Source: a virus
Strand: one strand, 5' to 3'
Length of the DNA: 25,281 bases
IMG/VR virus record: IMGVR_UViG_3300042861_000488
Span: 1 to 25,281 of that record
Made by a program: the position numbers and the translations under genes. The notes under the pieces are model-generated. The model was not told the origin of the DNA. It searched no databases and saw only the letters and a list, made by a program, of their open reading frames with translations. This document shows positions 1-7,885 of the stretch, in pieces. Position 1 is the first letter of the stretch. Each line of letters begins with the position of its first letter.

Positions 1-9
1 TAAATAAAA

Positions 10-933
10 ATGAGAAATAAATTTGCATTTAGCGGTCCAACAATCAACCCAAATACTTATGCGGGTTTATTTGCGAACAAATACATCGCAGCCGCCCTTT
101 TGTCGGGTGATACCCTTGCAAAAGAATTGATTACCGTTCACCCCAATGTAGCCTACAAAGAGGTGATTCGTAACTACCAAAATTCCATCGTTATTGCCGA
201 TGCAACTTGTGATTTCACAGATTCATCAAGCGTAACTTTGGGCGAATACGTGTTGACCACCGTAGAAAAGCAAGTGAACTTACAATTGTGTAAGAACCAA
301 TTGCGTACTACATGGGAAGCAGCACAAGCAGGATTCTCCGCATTTGAGAAATTACCCGCTACTTTTGAAGAGTTCGCATTAGCACAAACTGCCGCAGAGG
401 TTGCACAAGCCGTTGAATTAGGTATTTGGAAAACTACTTTATTCTACAATGGTACTGCCGATGAGGGTATGGTTGGTTATTTGTTAGATAACTCTGCTAT
501 CACCGTAACTGCTACGGGTGTAACAACTGGTGCTAACGTAGTTGCTCGTTTACAAGCAATGTTGGATGCATCTCCATCCGCTTTGTATGGTAAAGAGGGA
601 TATCAGTTCTATGTAGGGCCTACTACAATGAAAGCTTACCAAGCCGCATTGTCAGCAGGTAACTATAACTTCCAGTTCTATGTTGGTGAAAAACCAATGA
701 ACTTCCAAGGTATTCCTGTTACTATGTGCCCAGGACTTAACGATTCTGATTGCGTATTGGGATTGAAGAGTGATTTACACTTTGGTACAGGTTTATTGAG
801 CGATTACAACGAAGTGAAATTTATCGACATGAGCGATATCGATGGTTCACAGAACGTGCGTATCATCATGCGTTTCACAGGTGGTTTGATTGCTACTAAC
901 CCAACTCAACAAGTTGTTTTAAATATTTCTTAA
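10..933 (+). CDS. Major capsid protein (HK97-fold type)
   Basis: 307-residue protein that I take to be the major capsid protein building the phage head. The length, the acidic and aromatic composition, the absence of a signal peptide or membrane segment, and the ending in a beta-rich segment (residues about 225-305) fit a processed or unprocessed HK97-fold capsid subunit. It is followed immediately by a strong terminator, as expected for a very highly expressed gene that must be insulated. Its A-rich leader (AAATAAAAATG) is nearly the same as that of the next structural gene. No separate scaffold or protease gene is visible; these may lie upstream of the window. The assignment rests on overall resemblance and on the neighbouring tail-tube, portal and adaptor genes, not on a catalytic motif. 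Confidence 0.8.
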   Translation: MRNKFAFSGPTINPNTYAGLFANKYIAAALLSGDTLAKELITVHPNVAYKEVIRNYQNSIVIADATCDFTDSSSVTLGEYVLTTVEKQVNLQLCKNQLRTTWEAAQAGFSAFEKLPATFEEFALAQTAAEVAQAVELGIWKTTLFYNGTADEGMVGYLLDNSAITVTATGVTTGANVVARLQAMLDASPSALYGKEGYQFYVGPTTMKAYQAALSAGNYNFQFYVGEKPMNFQGIPVTMCPGLNDSDCVLGLKSDLHFGTGLLSDYNEVKFIDMSDIDGSQNVRIIMRFTGGLIATNPTQQVVLNIS

Positions 934-960
934 TTCATTAGGAAATAGAGATGAATAATG

Positions 961-994
961 GGGGAGGGAAACACAAGCCCCTCCCCTTTTTTTT
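961..994 (+). terminator. Intrinsic terminator after the capsid gene
   Basis: GGGGAGGG (961-968) pairs perfectly with CCCTCCCC (979-986), with a 10-nt loop, and is followed by eight T residues (987-994). It lies in the 85-nt gap between the capsid gene and the tail-tube-like gene, so it probably caps a short abundant capsid mRNA or lets only part of the transcription continue. Confidence 0.9.
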
Positions 995-1018
995 AAACAC
1001 AAATAAATAAAAATAGAA

Positions 1019-1582
1019 ATGTCTTGTAATACATTAGCAAATAGATACGAACCATGTAAACAATTCGTGGGTGGTATTCGTGGTGCATTTTTTGTACCCT
1101 ATGTTTTTAGTAACGTAGTAACCAAAGATGCAAGTGGATTGGTAACATCAATCAACAATGGTGCGAGTCCTACCCCTGTAAATGTTACAGGTTGGTTTTG
1201 GGAATTAAAAGGTTTATCAACCTTGGAAGTTGCCCCAACCGTTTCTCGTGATAACGGAAACACTATGTACACACAAACCTTTACCCTATCTTTTAAACCA
1301 AGTGGAGTAACTCCCAATGCAGGTGATTTGGATATGGACACCATCCAAACATTGAACCAAGGCCGTTGGAGAATTATCCTATGGGATAGAAATGACCAAT
1401 TTTGGTTATTAGGTGAAGATGAGGGATGTGATTCAACTGGTGGTTCTTTATCTTGGGGAACACAGATGGGTGATGCCCGATTAAATACCCTTACCTTTGT
1501 TGGTAGCGAAAAGGCAGCCCCTACACCCGTAGATGCTGAAACCTATGCAGAGGTATTAACAGTAATCACCGTACCCGCTTAA
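1019..1582 (+). CDS. Tail-tube-like structural protein
   Basis: 187-residue soluble protein with alternating beta-strand-like segments and an N-terminal MSCNTLANRYEPC stretch followed by a GGIRG motif. This pattern of an early cysteine, a CxxxxGGI-like segment and a beta-rich body recalls tail-tube proteins of Bacteroidota phages. It is flanked on both sides by intrinsic terminators, so it may be its own transcription unit, consistent with high expression. Start chosen at the ATG following an A-rich leader almost identical to that of the capsid gene. It could instead be a capsid decoration protein. Structure prediction would separate a tube beta-sandwich from a decoration fold. Confidence 0.6.
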   Translation: MSCNTLANRYEPCKQFVGGIRGAFFVPYVFSNVVTKDASGLVTSINNGASPTPVNVTGWFWELKGLSTLEVAPTVSRDNGNTMYTQTFTLSFKPSGVTPNAGDLDMDTIQTLNQGRWRIILWDRNDQFWLLGEDEGCDSTGGSLSWGTQMGDARLNTLTFVGSEKAAPTPVDAETYAEVLTVITVPA

Positions 1583-1615
1583 TCTCAATTAAGGTTTTCA
1601 TATTTGAATGGTTAG

Positions 1616-1640
1616 ACCCTCACCAATGGTGGGGGTTTTT
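1616..1640 (+). terminator. Intrinsic terminator after the tube-like gene
   Basis: ACCCTCACC (1616-1624) pairs with GGTGGGGGT (1628-1636) around a 3-nt AAT loop, 9 bp with one G-U pair, followed by TTTTT. This closes the second highly insulated structural transcript. Confidence 0.9.
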
Positions 1641-1661
1641 CTTTATAATGGAACGATAATT

Positions 1662-1669
1662 TAATTTTG
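1662..1669 (+). promoter_or_regulatory. Bacteroidota -7 element (TAATTTTG)
   Basis: TAATTTTG matches TAnnTTTG exactly and lies 15 nt before the ATG at 1684, just after a terminator, where a new promoter is needed for the portal operon. No clear TTG is seen 19 nt upstream, so the -33 part is weak. Confidence 0.55.
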
Positions 1670-1683
1670 CGTTTATTATTTAG

Positions 1684-2031
1684 ATGGTTATCAATTTACA
1701 AAGTACCATAATTGAATTTTACCCATTCATTGAATTCAATGGGATAGCAAGTGTATCTGTGCAGGTATGGCATAAGAATACCAAAATTATGGTATCAGGT
1801 ACAAGCAATGTATTAATTGAAGGCACACGGGTTACATTAGATTTACCATCATTGACGGATATTGCAGATGTTGCACAGAATTTGGATAATTGTTTAATTC
1901 GTGTATATTATCAAGATGCAATAATGTGGGAGTATTTGGCAACGTGGTCGGATGAATCCACAAACATCAACAAGACATTTAAGAACTGGGATACAACAAG
2001 TAATATTAGCCCCGAATGGATAACCCTATAA
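1684..2031 (+). CDS. Hypothetical beta-rich head/neck-operon protein
   Basis: 115-residue protein of unknown function. It looks like an all-beta domain (repeated short strands such as SVSVQVWHKNT and NVLIEGTRVTLDL) with no signal peptide or membrane segment. It is the first gene after a promoter-like element and overlaps the portal gene by 16 nt, so the two are translationally coupled. Position suggests a minor structural or decoration role, but nothing in the sequence proves it. Confidence 0.6.
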   Translation: MVINLQSTIIEFYPFIEFNGIASVSVQVWHKNTKIMVSGTSNVLIEGTRVTLDLPSLTDIADVAQNLDNCLIRVYYQDAIMWEYLATWSDESTNINKTFKNWDTTSNISPEWITL

Positions 2032-4292
2032 AAGACAATAAGAATTTCCAATTTATGGCGTTGGCGTCATATACTGCCCCCGCAATTGTGGAGCATAAAA
2101 ATAAGAATTGGGTGGAATATGGTGAGGACAACGATTATTACCAATACCTAATAGATTTATATCACGGAAGCCCTACAAATAACGCAGCGATTAAAGGCAT
2201 TGCGGATATGGTGTATGGATTGGGATTGGAGGTAGTAAAAGGAGATAGACATTTACAAGGGTATATTGAATTCAAAAAACTATTTAGCCCCGATTGTATT
2301 CGTGCCGTTACCTTGGATTTGAAAATGTTGGGGCAATATGCATTGCACATCGTTAAATCAAAGGACAAGAAAAAGTATGTTAAAGTAAGCCATTGGGCAA
2401 TACAAACACTCCGCCCCGAACGTGCCAACGAACATGGGGAAGTTGAGGGATATTACTTTTGTGCGGATTGGTCTAAATTAAAGCGTGGACAACAACCCAA
2501 GCGATTTGCTGCCTTTGGATTTGACGAAACCGAGAACGAATGTATTTTGGTGGTTAAACCCTATTCTACGGGATCGTACTACTTTGCCCCAGTGGATTAT
2601 CAAGGTGGAACCCAATGGGCGGATTTAGAATGCGAGATTGGTAATTACCATATTAACAATATCAAGAATGGGTTAGCCCCATCCATGTTAATCAATTTTA
2701 ACAATGGGCAACCACCCGAAGAGGTACGGAATGCAATTGAGGGACAAATTACTGCCAAATGGGGTGGTTCTTCCAATGCAGGTCGTGCCATTATAAGTTT
2801 TAATGATTCAAAAGATACGGCAACGGAAATAACCCCCGTTCAATTAAGCGATGCTCATAATCAGTACGAATTCCTATCAAGGGAATCCACCCAGAAGATA
2901 ATGTTAGCCCATCGTATTGTTTCCCCGATGTTGTTGGGTATTAAAGACAATACAGGACTTGGGAATAATGCGGATGAATTAAAGAGTGCCTCCATCCTAT
3001 TTGACAATATTGTAATACGCCCATTCCAACGATTGATTATTGAGGGTGTTGAAAAGGTATTACATGCCAATGGTATTTCATTGGAGTTGTATTTTAGGAC
3101 CTTGCAACCATTGGAATTTACCGATTTATCAGGTAAGATGGTTACGGAGGAAGTAAAGGAACAAGAGATGGGATTTTCATCCCAAAAAAAAAAGATTGAT
3201 TTAGTGAAACCCAATGCGGGTGAATCCAAAGACGATTTCATTGGTCGTTGTATTTCCGTGGTAGTTGGTGAGGGTAAAAACCAAGATCAAGCAGCAGCAA
3301 TATGTTACAATTATTGGGAGGGTTCAAAAGTAGAATTAGAATCTTATACCGATTATCCCGAGGGTGCAACCAACAACGCTAAAAGGGCATTGGAATGGGT
3401 TGAAAAACACGGATGGGGTGATTGCGGAACTGCGGTAGGTAAGCAACGTGCCAACCAATTAGCAAAGGGCGAACCTATTAGCCGTGATACCATTGCCCGA
3501 ATGGCAGCATTTAGAAGACACCAACAACATAAAGATGTACCTTATTCCGAAGGATGTGGTGGCTTAATGTGGGATGCTTGGGGTGGTGATGCTGGAATCC
3601 GTTGGGCAGAAAGCAAGTTAAAGGAAATTGACGCTAAATTATCCGCAGATAAAGCCCCAGAGTTTACCCATGAAGATGAACATATGTGGTTGGAATACCT
3701 CAAAGATAAAGGTGAGGTTATAAATGAAGATTTGTGGGAGTTGGTAGACGAATCCCCCGTGGACGATCCCGATAACGAAATGCAATTAAATCGTCACGAA
3801 TTTTTCAAACGATTTGCAAACCCCGATGAAAAATCCAAAGACGATAAAGGTATTTATTTAATGCGTTACAGATATAGCCCATTACGTACCCAAGAGAATA
3901 GCCGAATATTCTGTAAAGACATGGTGGCGAATGCCAAATTGGGGGTAGTTTATAGGCGTGAGGATATTGACAATATGGGATTTGATGGAATCAATGGACA
4001 ATTTGCCCCACAAGGTAAATCCACATATTCCATTTGGAAATACAAGGGAGGGGTATATTGTAAGCACCAATGGTTTAGATTGACTTACAGACGGAAGAAA
4101 ATCAATGGTAAAATAATACCATTAACGCCCGAGGAAAAGGCATCCAACATGCGTGATATTCAAGATAACTATGATAGAGTATCTTCCCAAAGTGCAGATA
4201 GGGCGGGAGTTCCTTTTGCCCCACCGAATTGGGATATTGCATCCGTAAAAACAAATGATTTACCAAATAGAGGTTCACTTAAAAATAGATAA
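2016..4292 (+). CDS. Portal protein with long C-terminal extension
   Basis: 758 residues, far longer than a usual 380-500-residue portal. Residues about 1-390 look like a portal: an N-terminal NKNWVEYGEDNDYYQYL segment, then a core ending with a helical stem and a TGLGNNADELKSASILF motif typical of Bacteroidota phage portals. The rest holds three further blocks. About 395-430 (KPNAGESKDDFIGRC to AAICYNYWE) is a short motif I know from other phage head proteins. About 445-545 contains KQRANQLAKGEPISRDTIA and a GGDAGIRWA segment. About 615-705 is rich in aromatic and basic residues, with YCKHQWFRLTYRRKK. The extension may carry internal-head, scaffold or maturation roles; this is inference. A run of ten A's falls exactly at the boundary between core and extension. 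The gene begins inside the preceding gene (16-nt overlap). Confidence 0.8.
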   Translation: MDNPIKDNKNFQFMALASYTAPAIVEHKNKNWVEYGEDNDYYQYLIDLYHGSPTNNAAIKGIADMVYGLGLEVVKGDRHLQGYIEFKKLFSPDCIRAVTLDLKMLGQYALHIVKSKDKKKYVKVSHWAIQTLRPERANEHGEVEGYYFCADWSKLKRGQQPKRFAAFGFDETENECILVVKPYSTGSYYFAPVDYQGGTQWADLECEIGNYHINNIKNGLAPSMLINFNNGQPPEEVRNAIEGQITAKWGGSSNAGRAIISFNDSKDTATEITPVQLSDAHNQYEFLSRESTQKIMLAHRIVSPMLLGIKDNTGLGNNADELKSASILFDNIVIRPFQRLIIEGVEKVLHANGISLELYFRTLQPLEFTDLSGKMVTEEVKEQEMGFSSQKKKIDLVKPNAGESKDDFIGRCISVVVGEGKNQDQAAAICYNYWEGSKVELESYTDYPEGATNNAKRALEWVEKHGWGDCGTAVGKQRANQLAKGEPISRDTIARMAAFRRHQQHKDVPYSEGCGGLMWDAWGGDAGIRWAESKLKEIDAKLSADKAPEFTHEDEHMWLEYLKDKGEVINEDLWELVDESPVDDPDNEMQLNRHEFFKRFANPDEKSKDDKGIYLMRYRYSPLRTQENSRIFCKDMVANAKLGVVYRREDIDNMGFDGINGQFAPQGKSTYSIWKYKGGVYCKHQWFRLTYRRKKINGKIIPLTPEEKASNMRDIQDNYDRVSSQSADRAGVPFAPPNWDIASVKTNDLPNRGSLKNR
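3184..3193 (+). other. A10 slippage tract at the portal core/extension boundary
   Basis: Ten consecutive A residues encode the end of Q390 and K391-K393. Slippage by one base in either direction meets a stop almost at once: in the -1 frame TGA at 3197-3199, in the +1 frame TAG at 3202-3204. Transcriptional slippage or ribosomal frameshifting here would give a portal of about 393-395 residues without the extension. Confidence 0.5.
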
Positions 4293-4297
4293 ATACA

Positions 4298-4813
4298 ATG
4301 TACGCAAACGATGACGTTTTACTAATTACCAAGGATGACTTATTTAAGTACACCCAATTGAGTGGTAATTTTGATATTGATAAAATTACGCCATTCATCA
4401 AGGTGGCACAAGATATTGAGGTACAACAATTATTGGGTACCGTACTTTATCGTAAAATCCTAACCGATGTTCAAAATAGCACTTTAACAGGTAATTATTT
4501 AACATTGGTGAGCGAATACGTGCAACCCATGCTTATTCATTATTCCATGGCGGATTTATTGTTATTCCATGGATATGAGGTAAGCAATGCGGGAATCGTT
4601 CGTAATACCCCAGAGGGTACACAATTACCAACGGAGAATGAAATCAATACGTTGGTGGAACGCACCCGAGCCACTGCCGATACATACCGAAGAAGATTGG
4701 TAGATTATTTATCGTACTATCCTCAATTATTCCCCGAGTACACGGCAAACCAAAACAACGGGCAATATCCAACATCATACCCAACAAACTACACTGGATG
4801 GAATCTAATGTAA
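4298..4813 (+). CDS. Head-tail adaptor (DUF6712/gp6-like)
   Basis: 171-residue mostly helical protein beginning with a KDDLFKYTQLSGNFD segment and the DxxxxTPFIKVAQDIEVQQLLG pattern that I associate with DUF6712-type head-tail connector proteins. Helices run to about residue 140, followed by a Gln/Asn/Tyr/Pro-rich tail. It directly follows the portal gene with a 5-nt gap, where the first adaptor ring protein is expected. The role would be to dock under the portal and connect head to tail. The family assignment is from memory of the sequence pattern. Confidence 0.65.
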   Translation: MYANDDVLLITKDDLFKYTQLSGNFDIDKITPFIKVAQDIEVQQLLGTVLYRKILTDVQNSTLTGNYLTLVSEYVQPMLIHYSMADLLLFHGYEVSNAGIVRNTPEGTQLPTENEINTLVERTRATADTYRRRLVDYLSYYPQLFPEYTANQNNGQYPTSYPTNYTGWNLM

Positions 4814-5316
4814 AAAAAACGTATCAACCCAAACCCGCCAAGGTTGAAAAGTTGAAAACGTACATGGAGGCGATTAAAGGCAATACAAGCATCAAGTGCG
4901 AACTATTTGTCAAGACGATAAAGATAATCGCCCTAATGGTCTTATTTCAATCGTGTGGGGCAGAATACCACCTAAAACAAGCGTGTAAAAAGAAACCAAG
5001 CCTTTGCGAACAGAAAGTGAAGATAGATACATTCATTGTACACGATTCAATTTACTTTTATGATACGTTTACGACCAAAGAGATTGACACTATCACCATT
5101 GACACGGGTTCTATTAGGGTTAAGGTTGTTAGGCATTACAATAAAATCAAGGTCCTAATTAAACAAAAACCCGATACCATTCGCATAACCAAAACCATAA
5201 CCCTACCACCCAAGTACGTTGAAAAAGAAAAAGTTGTGTGGGGCAATGCCCATTGGGTGTTTTTTGGCATAGGGTTATTATTGGCATTAATAGGAATGTA
5301 TAAGGTAACTAAATAG
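4798..5316 (+). CDS. Unimolecular-spanin-like lipoprotein
   Basis: Up to 172 residues. From an internal ATG at 4864 (residue 23) the protein has a basic N-region, a hydrophobic stretch (IKIIALMVLF) and a Bacteroidota-style lipobox ending LFQSC (Cys53 from the first ATG), then a periplasmic part rich in Asp, Thr and Lys, and a C-terminal membrane segment WVFFGIGLLLALIGMY. A lipoprotein signal at the N end and one transmembrane helix at the C end is the architecture of u-spanins, which link and fuse inner and outer membranes at the last step of lysis. It lies outside the main lysis cassette (7397-8504). The first ATG overlaps the upstream gene by 16 nt; the start at 4864 gives a more normal signal peptide. 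The function is inferred from topology only. Confidence 0.6.
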   Translation: MESNVKKTYQPKPAKVEKLKTYMEAIKGNTSIKCELFVKTIKIIALMVLFQSCGAEYHLKQACKKKPSLCEQKVKIDTFIVHDSIYFYDTFTTKEIDTITIDTGSIRVKVVRHYNKIKVLIKQKPDTIRITKTITLPPKYVEKEKVVWGNAHWVFFGIGLLLALIGMYKVTK

Positions 5317-5346
5317 AACAATTAGTTTAAAAAGCGTTTTATAGAT

Positions 5347-5508
5347 ATGACAAAAGCGTGGGTTACACCATCACGAAGTTCGCCAAAGCCTGGGGGGAAT
5401 AGAGCTTGTCTATGTAAGAATGGCAAGTATTCCCGTAAGTGTTGCGATGGTAGTTTACAAGCACAAGGTGTGGGCAATGTTACAGGGGTACAAGTTCAAC
5501 AAAATTAA
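5347..5508 (+). CDS. SEC-C-like zinc-knuckle mini-protein
   Basis: 53-residue ORF. Its centre (ACLCKNGKYSRKCCDG, residues 21-36) resembles the SEC-C metal-binding motif (CxC, a Gly-Lys-Tyr turn, then CC) found at the C end of SecA and in many small proteins. A basic, Pro/Ser-rich N-terminal half and a Gly/Val/Gln-rich tail flank it. It sits between the spanin-like gene and the tail genes with normal spacing. The zinc-binding call follows from the four cysteines; the biological role is unknown. Confidence 0.6.
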   Translation: MTKAWVTPSRSSPKPGGNRACLCKNGKYSRKCCDGSLQAQGVGNVTGVQVQQN

Positions 5509-5519
5509 ATATTAAAAAT

Positions 5520-5792
5520 ATGTCAATAGCATCATCTTCTTTTAGTGCAGGATACACAGGATGTAGAGTAGTATCAACAACGGCAGCCGTAACGGGTCGT
5601 TTCCGTGGATTCGTTGTTAATGCGGATTGTGTAGTATCTGCATTATTGGATAGAACATCAACATCAATGATGACATCCATGGGATTAACGGGCGTAACAT
5701 TGCGTCAAGGAATGTTTATTAGTTTGCCCGATGATAATTGGATATCATCCATTACGTTAACAAGCGGCTCAATCATTCTATACAACGAATAA
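5520..5792 (+). CDS. Hypothetical small structural protein
   Basis: 90-residue, Ser/Thr/Gly-rich protein of unknown function without signal peptide or membrane segment. Its stop codon overlaps the start of the large tail-fibre-like gene (TAATG at 5790-5794), so the two are translationally coupled. Composition and position suggest a small virion or fibre-associated protein. Confidence 0.6.
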   Translation: MSIASSSFSAGYTGCRVVSTTAAVTGRFRGFVVNADCVVSALLDRTSTSMMTSMGLTGVTLRQGMFISLPDDNWISSITLTSGSIILYNE

Positions 5793-7153
5793 TGTTTGTT
5801 GGAATTGGCGTTGGTGTAAATCGGCAAAGATTTGCGGGTTCATTTGCAACCTCATATTCATCACGGGTTATTGCCGATGGTGGAACTATTGAGTCGTTGG
5901 AATGCGTAGCGGCTGCATCATCATTATTGCAATCCGCATCATTATTATTAATCCCAAGCGGTTACAAAGCAGGTGTTGTCTATGCTGAATTACCCGCCAA
6001 TGGCAACGGCGATTTAACTTGGTCAAGGAATAGCGTAGCCAATAGGACTCAATCCGATGGTTCAATCGGTAGTGTTGCCGCCAACGTAGCAAGATTATCC
6101 TATATGTACGGCAGTTGCCCTGCATTGTTGTTAGAACCACAGAGAACGAATAGTATCCGTAATTCTACTATGCAAGGTGCGAGTACCTCTCCAAGTACTT
6201 TACCGACTAACTGGACATCTCTTACATCTGGATTAACACAAAGTGTTGTTGGCGTTGGAACTGAAAACGGATTGCCGTATATAGATGTTAGGCTTAATGG
6301 AACTGCGACAGGTACAATTTCAAGAATAGATTTAGAGTCAGGAACACAGATTGTAGCATCCAGCGGTCAAACTTGGTCTAATTCTATGTGGTTAAAATTG
6401 ACTAATTCTTCACCTAATTCTATTCAATTATTTATATTAGAGCGAACATCGGCAGGAAGTTTTGTAGACCAAAGGACACAGAACATTACTGTTACATCTA
6501 CACTTACTAGATTTTCACAAGTAGCAACTCTTGCGGGTGGTGCAACGGTTGCACGAGCACAACCATCTATCGTTTTTAATTTAACCAACGGAGCATCCTA
6601 CGATTTCACAGTCCGCATAGCAGCACCACAAATGGAACTTGGTGCATTTGCAACTACTTGGATAGATACAACCAATGCCGCAGCAACAAGATTGGTAGAT
6701 ACATTCACCCGCAACAACATCTACACCAATGGGTTAATTTCAGCAAGTGGTGGTACTTGGTATGTTGAGTTGAGAAATAATGTGGCGTATGTGAGGGATA
6801 GTTCTGTTAATGCTATTTGGATTGGTGATAATAGTAGTGGTACATTGAATGGTATTTTATTTCGTAATTCCAGCGTAAGTTCATCACGTTTAGTCGTCGC
6901 TATAAGAATTTCTGGTACTTTAACCTCCATATTTACAACAACAACTGATACAGTTAAAATTGCAATCAAATGGAATGGAACCAGTGCGGATGTATTTGCT
7001 AATGGGACAAAGGTTGTATCTGCAACTGCATTTACCACAACAAATATGGAATTTTTAGCAGCAAGTGGTACCCAAGTACCTACATTCATACAAGCAATGG
7101 CACTATATCCAACGCCTTTAAGTGATGGGGATTGTACAACCTTAACAACCTAA
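5792..7153 (+). CDS. Tail-fibre/receptor-binding-like structural protein
   Basis: 453 residues from the ATG at 5792, which overlaps the previous stop as TAATG; an earlier in-frame ATG at 5738 lies deep inside the upstream gene and is less likely. The segment with AELPANGNGDLTWSRNSVA, followed by CPALLLEPQRTNSI (about residue 110), is a pattern I know from phage tail and appendage proteins. The remainder (about 120-450) is Ser/Thr/Asn-rich and beta-stranded, like carbohydrate-binding or LamG-type jelly rolls, with two similar halves likely. It probably contacts the host surface. No catalytic residues for a depolymerase can be identified by eye. Confidence 0.6.
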   Translation: MFVGIGVGVNRQRFAGSFATSYSSRVIADGGTIESLECVAAASSLLQSASLLLIPSGYKAGVVYAELPANGNGDLTWSRNSVANRTQSDGSIGSVAANVARLSYMYGSCPALLLEPQRTNSIRNSTMQGASTSPSTLPTNWTSLTSGLTQSVVGVGTENGLPYIDVRLNGTATGTISRIDLESGTQIVASSGQTWSNSMWLKLTNSSPNSIQLFILERTSAGSFVDQRTQNITVTSTLTRFSQVATLAGGATVARAQPSIVFNLTNGASYDFTVRIAAPQMELGAFATTWIDTTNAAATRLVDTFTRNNIYTNGLISASGGTWYVELRNNVAYVRDSSVNAIWIGDNSSGTLNGILFRNSSVSSSRLVVAIRISGTLTSIFTTTTDTVKIAIKWNGTSADVFANGTKVVSATAFTTTNMEFLAASGTQVPTFIQAMALYPTPLSDGDCTTLTT

Positions 7154-7157
7154 TGAT

Positions 7158-7400
7158 ATGATATTCGCAAAATTTGAACTACCGATTGATAAGTGGGAGG
7201 AAATTAAACCTACTTTGGAAGACTGTCACATCGTTGAATTGGGTATGATTAACGAACTATTTGCCGTTGATATTATGTTCAATGGAGAGGTTACCGATGA
7301 CTTATTGATTTACGAGGTATTTCCTCAACCTTGTGGAGTGCATACATTCTTAGGAATGGAAGATTTATATTTAGAAAGATACAACGATTTTAACCGATGA
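7158..7400 (+). CDS. Conserved hypothetical protein preceding the lysis genes
   Basis: 80-residue protein with IVELGMINELFAVDIMF and a CGVHTFLGMEDLYLERYNDFN C-terminus, a pattern I recognise as recurring beside lysis genes in Bacteroidota phages but without a known function. No membrane segment. It overlaps the next gene by 4 nt (ATGA). Confidence 0.6.
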   Translation: MIFAKFELPIDKWEEIKPTLEDCHIVELGMINELFAVDIMFNGEVTDDLLIYEVFPQPCGVHTFLGMEDLYLERYNDFNR

Positions 7401-7588
7401 AACACATTGATAACGACACCACGGCAACGATAGCAACTGCAGTAAGTGGGAGTGCTACGATTATACATTTCTCACAGCAATGGCAACCCGTAGCCGCATT
7501 TGTTTTGGCTATTGTAGGCATAGTGAGTGGATTATTTGCTATAATCTATTGGCATAAGAAAATTAAAAAGTTAGATGGCAAAGGTTAA
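7397..7588 (+). CDS. Single-span small membrane protein
   Basis: 63 residues with one clear transmembrane helix (WQPVAAFVLAIVGIVSGLF, about 29-47) followed by a basic tail (HKKIKKLDGK), an N-out/C-in topology by the positive-inside rule. First gene of the lysis cassette and just upstream of a second small membrane protein and the amidase, so a holin, antiholin or pinholin role is possible. Confidence 0.6.
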   Translation: MKHIDNDTTATIATAVSGSATIIHFSQQWQPVAAFVLAIVGIVSGLFAIIYWHKKIKKLDGKG

Positions 7589-7694
7589 AGCATCAATAAC
7601 ACTATTTCGTAAAAAACCTAAACGCAAGTTAGGACGGCATACCAAACACATTAATAAACATAAATCGTGGAAACCAAGCAGAGGTCAAGGGTGA
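7575..7694 (+). CDS. Small very basic protein ending RGQG
   Basis: 39-residue ORF overlapping the previous gene by 14 nt and the next by 4 nt. Almost half of its residues are Lys, Arg or His (KKPKRKLGRHTKHINKHKS), and it ends SRGQG. Short proteins of this type (Lys/Arg/His-rich with a final RGQG) recur in Bacteroidota phages, including crAss-like ones, which supports it as a real gene despite its size. Function unknown; nucleic-acid or membrane-surface binding would suit the charge. Confidence 0.6.
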   Translation: MAKVKASITLFRKKPKRKLGRHTKHINKHKSWKPSRGQG

Positions 7695-7885
7695 AGCTTA
7701 AACCATATTTTGCACCTACTCCCAAAAGAATTCGGGTGTTGGGTGATAGCCTTGCGGCTGCATCTATAATGGTGGCAGGATTTAATATGTCTGAACCCTC
7801 CGTAATGATTGGTTGTGCCATTGCTGGTGGCGTGGGTAAGTTCCTATCCAATTTCTTTACCATAGAAAAAGAAAATGAAAACTAA
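7691..7885 (+). CDS. Holin candidate
   Basis: 64 residues from the GTG at 7691, which overlaps the previous stop as GTGA; a GTG at 7667 would add eight residues. It begins MKLKPYFAPTPKRIRVLGD, followed by two hydrophobic segments (LAAASIMVAGF and VMIGCAIAGGVGKFLSNFF) and a charged tail. I recognise this KPYFAPTPK...LGDSLAAAS pattern from putative holins of Bacteroidota phages. It overlaps the amidase gene by 11 nt, the usual holin-endolysin order. A holin would form the inner-membrane lesion releasing or activating the amidase. Confidence 0.65.
   Translation: MKLKPYFAPTPKRIRVLGDSLAAASIMVAGFNMSEPSVMIGCAIAGGVGKFLSNFFTIEKENEN

Noticed and set aside
1597-1604. CATATTTG as a promoter for a very short RNA ending at the 1616-1640 terminator
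   Set aside because: It misses the first consensus base and lacks an upstream TTG, and the transcript would be only about 30 nt of terminator stem.
2861-3241. Minus-strand ORF of 126 codons, and other minus-strand ORFs (for example 1099-1344, 6721-7089, 12794-13165, 22435-22857)
   Set aside because: All lie antisense within well-supported + strand genes, have no ribosome site or family pattern, and no minus-strand transcription unit is visible.
5738-5791. Start of the tail-fibre-like gene at ATG 5738
   Set aside because: It would overlap the upstream gene by 55 nt. The ATG at 5792 gives the TAATG coupling seen between many genes here.
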